Below are positions 16,114 to 23,217 of a DNA stretch of 64,000 nt, piece by piece. Origin of the DNA: Nakamurella flavida (GTDB lineage Bacteria; Actinomycetota; Actinomycetes; Mycobacteriales; Nakamurellaceae); the NCBI RefSeq assembly GCF_030811475.1, contig NZ_JAUSQV010000001.1, forward strand, positions 1,883,501 through 1,947,500. The letters run 5' to 3'. The position numbers were made by a program, and so were the translations under genes. Position 1 is the stretch's first letter. Each line of letters starts with the position of its first letter. The notes beneath the pieces were generated by a model. That model was given only the letters and a program-made list of their open reading frames with translations. It ran no database searches and was not told where the DNA came from.

Positions 16114-17640
16114 TCAGGCCGGCGAACCCGGCGACAGGGTGCGGAGGGTGTCGAGCACGTCGACCAGGGCGTCGTCGTCCCCGACGTTGCCCGCGAAGAC
16201 CACGTACGGGATGCCCTGGGCGGGCCCGGCCACGGGCTCCCAGAGGGAGACGATCCCGGGCAGCAGGGTGCCCCGGGACCAGGCCCGCACCACCGACAGC
16301 CCGAGAGCGGCGGTGTCCGAGGAGGTGATCCCCCCCTTGGCGACGACAAAGGCCGGGCGGATGCGCGCGGCGATCGCCCGGACCACCGCGACCGAGGCGG
16401 CACTGACCGTGCGGGAGATGTGCAGGCTGTGCTGGGCGTCCCGGCCGGTGACCAGGGTCCGGCTGGTGCGGATGACGACGTCGTCCGCGGAGCTCGCGTC
16501 GGCGAGCAGCTCCACCGCCCGGTCGACGATGTCGGCGAGATGCGCAGGGGCGGTCTGCTCGTCGAGCAGGGTGGGGACCTCGAGCTCCAGCTCGACGATG
16601 TGCCCGCGGCTCCGCAGCGCGTCGAGCTGCCGGGTGGTCAGCCCGACGTGCGACCCGACCACGATGAGCCCGTGCGGCGCCGCAGGACGGGGATCCTGCG
16701 GTTCCGGGGTGCGCTCGGCCGCCTGCCGGGCGTCCCGCACGATCGCGTGCAGCCGCTCCGCGTCGATGGCCGGGCGGGCCTGCTGGCCGGCGCGGGCCCG
16801 GACGAACGACGGCCCCACCCGGTAGAGGAAGGTCCGCCCGCGGGCCTCGGCGGCGACCACGGCCTGGACGAGCACCCGCAGGTCGTCGTCGGTGACGGCG
16901 TCCACCACGACGGGGACGCCGCCGGTGAGCGCGCCGAGGACTTCCTGCACCCGGTCGGGTCCACCGACCCGCAGGTGGTCCAAGGTGATGGCGGCGACAT
17001 CCCCGGCGGCGATGCGGTTGTCGGTCTTCTCCTGCACCCAGGACCGCAGATCGCTCTCGTGGTAGCCGAAGGTGGCGTCGCGGGCGAACTCGCTCTGCGC
17101 GACCGGCACCATGCCCTCGGCGGTCCGCGTCCAGTGCACGGAGTCGATGGTGATCCGGCCCGGCTCCAGGTAGGCCGGCACGACGAGGACACCGTCGACC
17201 GGGGAGCCCAGCCCGGCGAGCTCCGCGGCCAGGACGTCCGTCTCCAGCGGGAAGTGTCCGCGCAGGGTGGAGTCCGACCGACTGGCAATCGCGTACTGCA
17301 CGCCCTCCGCGGCGGCCGCCTCGGCGAGCGCGTGGACGATCTCCCGGTTCCGGTCGGCGGCGTCCTCGGGGGTCAGGCTGCGGCTGTTGGTGAGCACGAA
17401 GAAGCCGGCGGTGTCCTGCTGCAGGGCCCACCGCAGGTCCTGCACCGACCACGTGGTGAGGACGGGCAGATCGGCGATGCTCTGGGTGCCCGTCGGGTCG
17501 TCGTCCAGCACCACCAGCCGTCGTGCGGTCGCCACGGTCGCGGCGAGATCCGCCGGGTCGACGGGACGTCCCGGCGGCAGGTCCCGGGTCAGTTCGGCCA
17601 GGGTGACCGGCTCGCGGTGCGGCACGGGCGGAACGGACAT
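16114..17640 (-). CDS. Four-carbon acid sugar kinase (DUF1537)
   Basis: This 508-residue kinase has an N-terminal DUF1537 acid-sugar-binding domain (LVVLDDDPTGTQS at ~42-54, IASRSDSTLRGHFPLETD) and a C-terminal nucleotide-binding domain (HGLIVVGSHVGLTTRQ, then FVVAKGGITSSDTAALGL). DUF1537 proteins were shown to phosphorylate 3-oxo-tetronate, D-threonate or D-erythronate, making 4-phospho acids for decarboxylation to DHAP. Start ATG 17640 (MSVPPVPHREPV) lies 55 nt from the upstream GntR regulator. The partner dehydrogenase is downstream. Neither an OtnC-type decarboxylase nor a PdxA2-like enzyme is in the window, so the stereochemistry and last step are open. Confidence 0.86.
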   Translation of the reverse strand: MSVPPVPHREPVTLAELTRDLPPGRPVDPADLAATVATARRLVVLDDDPTGTQSIADLPVLTTWSVQDLRWALQQDTAGFFVLTNSRSLTPEDAADRNREIVHALAEAAAAEGVQYAIASRSDSTLRGHFPLETDVLAAELAGLGSPVDGVLVVPAYLEPGRITIDSVHWTRTAEGMVPVAQSEFARDATFGYHESDLRSWVQEKTDNRIAAGDVAAITLDHLRVGGPDRVQEVLGALTGGVPVVVDAVTDDDLRVLVQAVVAAEARGRTFLYRVGPSFVRARAGQQARPAIDAERLHAIVRDARQAAERTPEPQDPRPAAPHGLIVVGSHVGLTTRQLDALRSRGHIVELELEVPTLLDEQTAPAHLADIVDRAVELLADASSADDVVIRTSRTLVTGRDAQHSLHISRTVSAASVAVVRAIAARIRPAFVVAKGGITSSDTAALGLSVVRAWSRGTLLPGIVSLWEPVAGPAQGIPYVVFAGNVGDDDALVDVLDTLRTLSPGSPA

Positions 17641-17695
17641 CGATGCACTCCCAGGGGTTCTCGCGCTGTGACGGATGGTGTGGCGGGGTGGACCG

Positions 17696-18451
17696 CTACC
17701 GGACGGCGGACCGGGACGGTGGCGGCGGTGCCGCGAACGGGTCTCCCGCGCCGCCGGTCGCTGCCTCCAGGACATGGTGGCGGAGATCGTCACGCGTCTG
17801 GTCCATGTGCGACTCCATGGCGCCGCGGGCCGCGTCGGCGTCCCCTGCGCGCAGGGCCTCGGCGATGGCGGCGTGCTCGCGGATCGCGTTGGCCTGGATG
17901 ACCGGCAGCGTGGAGGTCTGCCGGCGGGTGTGCGTGAGCAGCTCGCCGAACGGTTCGAACATGAAGGGCACGAAGATGTTGCCCGACGCGCGCATGATCA
18001 CGGCATGGAAGGCGATGTCGGCCTCCACGAACAGGTCGACGTCCCCGGAGTCGTGACCGGCGGCCATCTCCTGCATGCAGGAGGCGAGCTCGTCCAGGTC
18101 CTCCTCACTGCGGCGCGCCGCGGCGAGCTGCGCGGCGCCCACCTCGACCATGCGCCGGGCCTCAAGCAACTTCTCCGAGACGCCGGACGAGGGATCGCGG
18201 TGGTGCTCGGCCCGGACGATCGCCTCGAGGGAGGTCCACCGGTCGGGGACGTTGACGAAGGTGCCGCGCCCGCGGCGGATCTCGAGCACTCCCTGGGAGC
18301 GCAGGATCCGGATCGCCTCGCGCACGGTCAGTCGGCTCATGCCGTAGCGCAGGGCCAACTCACCCTCGGACGGAAGCGCGGACCCGGCGACGAAGCTGCC
18401 CTCGATCACCGCGGTGAGGATGCCGTCGGCCAGTTCCTCGGGATAACCCAC
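17696..18451 (-). CDS. FadR/GntR-family transcriptional regulator of the tetronate operon
   Basis: This 251-residue protein starts with GTG 18451 after an AGGAGG site. The winged helix spans residues ~5-72 (GSALPSEGELALRYGMSRLTVREAIRILRSQGVLEIRRGRGTFV). The FCD domain includes VDLFVEADIAFHAVIMRASGN with Asp/His metal positions and IREHAAIAEAL. The C-terminal Pro/Ser tail is not conserved in type. It heads a probable operon with the DUF1537 kinase and dehydrogenase, all within 75-nt gaps. An 18-bp palindrome 46 nt upstream is the likely self-binding site. Confidence 0.88.
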   Translation of the reverse strand: MGYPEELADGILTAVIEGSFVAGSALPSEGELALRYGMSRLTVREAIRILRSQGVLEIRRGRGTFVNVPDRWTSLEAIVRAEHHRDPSSGVSEKLLEARRMVEVGAAQLAAARRSEEDLDELASCMQEMAAGHDSGDVDLFVEADIAFHAVIMRASGNIFVPFMFEPFGELLTHTRRQTSTLPVIQANAIREHAAIAEALRAGDADAARGAMESHMDQTRDDLRHHVLEAATGGAGDPFAAPPPPSRSAVR

Positions 18452-18496
18452 CGGGCCGGCCTCCTCGTCGTCGAGAATCGCGCACAGATGTCGGGG

Positions 18497-18514
18497 ACAT
18501 CAGATGTCTGATGT
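18497..18514 (-). promoter_or_regulatory. 18-bp palindromic GntR operator candidate
   Basis: ACATCAGATGTCTGATGT is a perfect palindrome (8-bp arms, TG centre). A second inverted repeat, GATGTC-GGG-GACATC, overlaps its edge at 18487-18501. The position, 46-63 nt before the GTG of the FadR-type gene, fits an operator over its promoter. Confidence 0.72.
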
Positions 18515-18640
18515 GTAGAGCGAGTGTGGCCCCGCCCGGGGAGGGTGTCAACAGGTCCCGCCCCGCCGGGAGCAGGCATCCGGGTGATTCACCGATGGTC
18601 ACGCGGGCCGGCGAGACGGACCCGGCCCCATCCCGCCGTC

Positions 18641-18704
18641 CACGCGCCCCGACCTCTCGTCCGCGCCCACCATCGGCAGCGCGAACGAGAGACCGGGGCG
18701 CGTG
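18641..18704. repeat. Long hairpin element, copy 2 of a dispersed pair
   Basis: Twenty-nucleotide arms (18641-18660 and 18685-18704) pair except for two central bases. A 5-bp inner stem (18662-18666 with 18679-18683) and a 12-nt loop lie between them. Outer and inner stems match the layout and much of the sequence of 1494-1555. It stands 67 nt past the qorB stop on the minus strand, where it could terminate that transcript. The rest of 18452-18770 holds only the GntR operator. Confidence 0.65.
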
Positions 18705-18770
18705 GAACAGGACGCACCTCCGACAGGCCCCGAGAGACCCGGGCGGCCGGAAGATGCGGCCTCGCGAGGG

Positions 18771-19625
18771 TCAGCGGGCGGCGCGGACCGCGTCGGCGAG
18801 CGGGGTGGTCGGGCGGCCGATGAGACGGGCCAGATCGGTGCTGTCGGTGTCCAGCGCACCCTGCGCGGTGGCCTCGTCCAGCGCGGCCACGAATCCGGCG
18901 GTGCCCTCGTCGAGACCGGCCCCGGTGAGGATGCCGCGCAGTTCGGCCACGGAGACGTCCTGGTGGGTCACCGGACGACCGGCGACCTCGGTGATGACGG
19001 CGGCGAGCTCGGTCAGCGTGAACGGGGTTCCACCCAGCTCGTAGACCGCGCCCTCGTGGCCGTCGGTGGTCAGGACCACGGCCGCCGCCGCGGCGTAGTC
19101 GGCGCGGGTGGCCGCGGCCACGAGCCCGTCACCCGTGGCCCCGACGATGACGCCGCGGTCCAGGTACTCCCCCAGCCGCGCGGTGTAGTTCTCGGTGTAC
19201 CACCCGTTCCGCAGGATCGTGGTCGGCAGGGCGGACGCGGCCAGGATCTCCTCGGTCGCCTTGTGCTCCGGGGCGAGGACGAGCGGGGACGTGTCGGCCC
19301 GCAGCAGGCTGGTGTAGACGATCCGATCCACCCCGGCGTTCTCGGCGGCCCGGATGACGGCGGTGTGCTGGGCGACGCGGCCACCCGGCTCGCTGCCGGA
19401 CACCAGCAGGAGGACGTCGACCCCGGCCAGTGCGGTGGTCAGGGTGTCCGGGCGGTCGTAGTCGCCCTCCCGGACCTGGACCCCCCGCTCGGCCAGGTCG
19501 GCGGCCTTTCCGGGGGTCCGCACGACGGCGACGACGTCCCCGGCGGGGATGCCGGACTCGAGCAGGTTCTCGACGACCAGGCGACCCAGCTGGCCGGTGG
19601 CTCCGGTGATGGCGATGACGGACAT
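18771..19625 (-). CDS. qorB: NmrA-type NAD(P)H:quinone oxidoreductase (QorB-like)
   Basis: This 284-residue atypical SDR has the NmrA-family motif ITGATGQLGRLVVENLL at the N-terminus and VYTSLLRADTSPLVLAPEHKATEEIL and ILRNGWYTENY in the middle. These are hallmarks of QorB/YtfG, which reduces quinones with NADPH. Start ATG 19625 has a GAGGGAG ribosome-binding site. It is divergently transcribed from an HxlR regulator, the same arrangement as qorR-qorB in Corynebacterium, where the thiol-based QorR represses qorB until oxidised by diamide or quinones. Confidence 0.82.
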   Translation of the reverse strand: MSVIAITGATGQLGRLVVENLLESGIPAGDVVAVVRTPGKAADLAERGVQVREGDYDRPDTLTTALAGVDVLLLVSGSEPGGRVAQHTAVIRAAENAGVDRIVYTSLLRADTSPLVLAPEHKATEEILAASALPTTILRNGWYTENYTARLGEYLDRGVIVGATGDGLVAAATRADYAAAAAVVLTTDGHEGAVYELGGTPFTLTELAAVITEVAGRPVTHQDVSVAELRGILTGAGLDEGTAGFVAALDEATAQGALDTDSTDLARLIGRPTTPLADAVRAAR

Positions 19626-19684
19626 GACGCTCCCTCGTGGTGAGTGCTTACTATTCCACAGCGTAGCTGATCCCGACAGTGCCA

Positions 19685-19690
19685 TAGGAT
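19685..19690 (+). promoter_or_regulatory. -10 box TAGGAT for leaderless HxlR mRNA
   Basis: TAGGAT lies exactly 6 nt before GTG 19697, so transcription should start at or next to the start codon. No Shine-Dalgarno is needed. Confidence 0.55.
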
Positions 19691-19696
19691 GAGGGA

Positions 19697-20134
19697 GTGA
19701 CCAGCACAGCGGACCGCAGCGGATCGGACGGGGCGACCCCGCAGCGGGAGCACGAGGCCGTCGACCCGGCCACGGATCTCGCCGTCACCGTCTTCGCCCG
19801 CGCGTGCGCCTCCCGCGGGGCCCTGGAGGACATCGGCACGAAGTGGGGGTTCCTCGCCCTGCTCGCTCTGGGTGAGGGCGACTACCGGTTCAACGCCCTG
19901 CGCCGGCGGGTGGACGGGGTGAGCGAGAAGATGCTGGCCCAGACCCTGCAGACCCTGGAGCGGGACGGCATGGTCGTCCGTGACGTGGTCACCACCATCC
20001 CGCCGCGGGTGCAGTACTCCCTCACCCCCCTGGGCGTGCGCGTCGCCGGTCGGATCGCCGACCTGACCGCACTCCTCGAGGACGCGGTGCCGGAGATCGT
20101 CGCCGCCCAGGATCGGTTCGACCACCGCTCCTGA
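19697..20134 (+). CDS. HxlR-family transcriptional regulator (QorR-like)
   Basis: This 145-residue winged-helix protein of the HxlR type shows GALEDIGTKWGFLALLALGEGDYRFNALRRRV, then GVSEKMLAQTLQTLERDGMVVR and the wing VQYSLTPLGV. One cysteine (ARACASRG, just before the helix-turn-helix) is at the place where redox-sensing HxlR members (QorR, YodB, HypR) carry the reactive thiol. Divergence from qorB (71-nt gap) supports control of that gene in response to quinones or electrophiles. The GTG at 19697 is 6 nt downstream of TAGGAT, suggesting a leaderless message. Confidence 0.85.
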   Translation: MTSTADRSGSDGATPQREHEAVDPATDLAVTVFARACASRGALEDIGTKWGFLALLALGEGDYRFNALRRRVDGVSEKMLAQTLQTLERDGMVVRDVVTTIPPRVQYSLTPLGVRVAGRIADLTALLEDAVPEIVAAQDRFDHRS

Positions 20135-20469
20135 GGTCGACATCCGCCGGGAAGTTCACCCTCCCGGGTGGCCCGGCCCTGGCCGACGCGGGTCCCCCGG
20201 CCGGTGGGCACGCTCGGCCACGAACCCGTCGGACGGTCGACCGGGCCGATCGTCCCGGCCGTGTCGGCCACTCCACGTCTCCGCCGACGCGTGACACACG
20301 GTGATCGACCCCGGGCCGTTCCCGCCCCTCCCCGACCGCGCGGCCCACAGAGCCTTGACGACACACGGTTACCGTCGTTTTCACGTTCTGTCATCGATCT
20401 GAGCGGAGCGTCAACCCCGTCCCGCCTGCCTCGGCGCCACGCTGGACGGCCCACGAGGGAGCCCGTTCG
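20135..20469. other. 335-nt intergenic region before the multi-pass membrane protein gene
   Basis: No gene is seen. It holds a -35-like TTGACG at 20355-20360, a small palindrome ACGGT-T-ACCGT at ~20365-20375 and two direct copies of GACACACGGT (~20291 and ~20359). These probably belong to the promoter of the downstream membrane-protein gene, which also has a GAGGGAG ribosome-binding site. The remainder shows nothing I can assign. Confidence 0.4.
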
Positions 20470-21600
20470 ATGGTCGTTCTGCCCCGTCCCGCCCGCACCG
20501 GCACGCCCACCTCCCCCGGCGCCGCCGGTTCGGCCGGAACCGTGACGAAGTGGATCTACTCGCTGCGCACCGACCAGCTGCTGGCCTGGTCGTGGTTGCC
20601 GCTCTTCGCCCTGACCGCGGGGCTCAGCCTGCCGTCCACCCCGACCTTCGACCGCGCCACGCTGGCCGTGATGAGTTGGGTCTTCCTGGTGAGCCTGCTG
20701 CACCAGCCGTTGACCCTGCTGCTGGTCTACGGGGACAAGGCGCAGTTCCGGATGCGGCGCGCGCTGTTCGTCTGGACGCCGATCGTCGCCATCCCGTTGA
20801 TCACCGCGGCCGTGCTGCTCGACCTCTGGATCATCATCCCGATCGCCGCGGTGTGGCAGCTCTACCACACCCAGCAGCAGCGCTACGGGCTGCTCCGCAT
20901 CTACGCCCGCAAGGCGAAGTACGGCTCGGTGGCGCTGGATCGCGCGGTGTCCTACGTGCCGCTCGCCGCCGTGATCGCCGCCGTCGCCCTGCTGCCCGGC
21001 ACCGCCCACCAGCTCACGCGCTTCGCCGACGGGCTCGGTTCGGACAACGCCAGCGAGGTCGAGCTGCTGCTCTCCGCCCGGTCGCTGCTGCTGTGGGTCG
21101 CCGTCCCGCTCGCCGTCGCCGCCGTGGTCGTGCTCCTGGCCTACGGCCGCCAGGAGCGGCAGGCGGTGATCGCCGGCCGGGCCAACCCCGCGAAGTGGAA
21201 CTACCTGGCCAGCTCGCTGGCCCTGCTCGTGGCCCTGATGGTCAACCCGGTCGCCGGACTGGTCGCCTACATCACCGCCCACGCGATCGAGTACGTCGTC
21301 GTGGTGCACCGCACGCTCATCAGTCGGTACGGCACGGACGCCCGGGGCGCCGGCGGCCGCGGGCTGCTGGCCTTCCTGGCCGGGACCCCGCTCAAGCGCG
21401 TCGCCCTGCTCGTCGGGTTCTTCGCCGTGTTCGCGGTGATCGACCTGCAGATGCGCGGTGTGCTCCCCACGGCCACGTACCTGATCATCGTCTACAGCAT
21501 CGGGCTGCTGCACTTCCTCTACGACGGCTTCATCTGGAAGAGCCGCAAGCCCGCCGTTGCCTCGGACTTCGGCATCCCGGCCACCCCACCGGCGCGCTGA
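20470..21600 (+). CDS. Multi-pass membrane protein with conserved-looking His/Gln motifs, unassigned
   Basis: This 376-residue protein has about eight to nine hydrophobic segments and no family I can name with confidence. Polar residues recur at membrane boundaries: LLHQPLTLLLVYGDKAQ, WQLYHTQQQRYGLLRIYARKAKYG, ITAHAIEYVVVVHRTL and a C-terminal LLHFLYDGFIWKSRKP. A set of His residues spaced in helices this way resembles membrane-bound metal oxygenases (for example Brp/Blh-like carotene dioxygenases), but this is only an analogy. The ATG at 20470 has GAGGGAG about 8 nt upstream. It is monocistronic, between the HxlR gene and citrate synthase. Confidence 0.6.
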   Translation: MVVLPRPARTGTPTSPGAAGSAGTVTKWIYSLRTDQLLAWSWLPLFALTAGLSLPSTPTFDRATLAVMSWVFLVSLLHQPLTLLLVYGDKAQFRMRRALFVWTPIVAIPLITAAVLLDLWIIIPIAAVWQLYHTQQQRYGLLRIYARKAKYGSVALDRAVSYVPLAAVIAAVALLPGTAHQLTRFADGLGSDNASEVELLLSARSLLLWVAVPLAVAAVVVLLAYGRQERQAVIAGRANPAKWNYLASSLALLVALMVNPVAGLVAYITAHAIEYVVVVHRTLISRYGTDARGAGGRGLLAFLAGTPLKRVALLVGFFAVFAVIDLQMRGVLPTATYLIIVYSIGLLHFLYDGFIWKSRKPAVASDFGIPATPPAR

Positions 21601-21748
21601 CCGACCCGGGCCCGCTCCCCCGGCCCCGGGTCGGCGGACCCGCCCCGGGCCAGTAACCTCGAAGGACTCATCCTGGCCTGGGGGCGGCTGTCGCCCTCAG
21701 TCGCGATCGCCCCGTGCGCATCGCAGACGAGCGAGAGGCGCAACCGGA

Positions 21749-23083
21749 ATGTCCGACGTGACGCAGACACCGCAGTCGACCTCCCCCGCACCGGCCGACG
21801 CCGGGCCGGACCGCGTGGTCGTGGGCGAGACCACCCTGGAACTGAAGACCGTCGCGGCCGTGGAGGGCGCCTCGGGCGTCGACATCTCCAAGCTGCTGGC
21901 CACCACCGGGGTGATCACCCTGGACCCGGGCTTCATGAACACCGGGTCGACCACGTCGGCCATCACCTACATCGACGGCGACGCCGGCATCCTGCGGTAC
22001 CGGGGCTACCCCATCGAGCAGCTGGCCAAGTCCTCCACGTTCCTGGAGACCAGCTATCTGCTCATCTACGGCGAGCTGCCCACCCAGACCGAGCTCGACG
22101 CCTTCACCTCGCGGATCAGCCGGCACACCCTGCTGCACGAGGACCTCAAGCGGTTCTTCGACGGGTTCCCGCGGGATGCGCACCCGATGCCGGTGCTGTC
22201 CAGCGCGGTCAGCGCGCTGTCGACCTTCTACCAGGACGGTCTCGACCCGTTCAACACCGAGCAGGTCGAACTGGCCACCGTCCGCCTGCTGGCCAAGCTG
22301 CCGACCATCGCGGCCTACGCCTACAAGAAGAGCATCGGCCAGCCGTTGCTCTACCCGGACAACTCGCTCGGGCTGGTGGAGAACTTCCTGCGGATGTCGT
22401 TCGGCTTCCCGGCCGAGCCGTACGAGGTCGACCCCAAGATGGCCAAGGCGCTGGACCAGCTGCTGATCCTGCACGCCGACCACGAGCAGAACTGTTCGAC
22501 CTCGACGGTGCGCCTGGTCGGTTCCTCGCACGCGAACCTGTTCGCCTCCGTCTCGGCCGGCATCAACGCGCTGTTCGGCCCGCTGCACGGCGGGGCCAAC
22601 CAGGCCGTGCTGGAGATGCTCGAGAAGATGCGCGTCGAGGGCGGCGGGGTCGACGCGTTCGTCAAGCGGGTGAAGAACAAGGAGCCCGGCGTGAAGCTCA
22701 TGGGCTTCGGGCACCGGGTCTACAAGAACTACGACCCGCGCGCGGCCCTGGTGAAGGCGACCGCCGACGAGGTCCTCGCCGATCTCGGCGCCGACGACGA
22801 GCTGCTGCAGCTGGCCAAGCAGCTCGAGGAGGTCGCGCTCTCCGACGAGTACTTCATCTCCCGCAAGCTCTACCCGAACGTCGACTTCTACACCGGGCTG
22901 ATCTACAAGGCGATGGGCTTCCCCACCCGCATGTTCACCGTGCTGTTCGCGCTGGGCCGGCTGCCCGGCTGGATCGCCCAGTGGCGCGAGATGATCGCCG
23001 ACCCCACCACCAAGATCGGCCGCCCGCGGCAGGTCTACACCGGCTACGCCGAGCGCGACTGGACGGGGATGGCCGAGCGCTGA
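21749..23083 (+). CDS. gltA: Citrate synthase (type II, hexameric)
   Basis: This 444-residue enzyme condenses acetyl-CoA and oxaloacetate at the entry of the TCA cycle. Catalytic His lie in LHADHEQNCSTSTVR and GFGHRVYKNYDPRA, and the catalytic Asp in YPNVDFYTGLIYKAMG. The N-terminal extension with VVVGETTLELKTVAAVEGASG is the extra domain of bacterial type II enzymes. The ATG at 21749 (MSDVTQTPQST) suits the family length; longer forms would add Arg-rich noise. A 12-bp stem terminator follows at 23103-23131. It corresponds to mycobacterial gltA2. Confidence 0.95.
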   Translation: MSDVTQTPQSTSPAPADAGPDRVVVGETTLELKTVAAVEGASGVDISKLLATTGVITLDPGFMNTGSTTSAITYIDGDAGILRYRGYPIEQLAKSSTFLETSYLLIYGELPTQTELDAFTSRISRHTLLHEDLKRFFDGFPRDAHPMPVLSSAVSALSTFYQDGLDPFNTEQVELATVRLLAKLPTIAAYAYKKSIGQPLLYPDNSLGLVENFLRMSFGFPAEPYEVDPKMAKALDQLLILHADHEQNCSTSTVRLVGSSHANLFASVSAGINALFGPLHGGANQAVLEMLEKMRVEGGGVDAFVKRVKNKEPGVKLMGFGHRVYKNYDPRAALVKATADEVLADLGADDELLQLAKQLEEVALSDEYFISRKLYPNVDFYTGLIYKAMGFPTRMFTVLFALGRLPGWIAQWREMIADPTTKIGRPRQVYTGYAERDWTGMAER

Positions 23084-23102
23084 GCCGACCACGACCTCGA
23101 TG

Positions 23103-23131
23103 CGGGCCCGGGCGATGATCGCCCGGGCCCG
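23103..23131 (+). terminator. Terminator after gltA
   Basis: A perfect 12-bp stem (23103-23114 with 23120-23131) with an ATGAT loop begins 20 nt past the gltA stop. Confidence 0.8.
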
Positions 23132-23217
23132 TCGTCGTCCTTGCCGATGCCAGGGTCGGAACCGGCTGCCGCAGGGCGGGGTCCGGCACTGTCGGTGGAG
23201 CCGGGCATGATCGGGGG

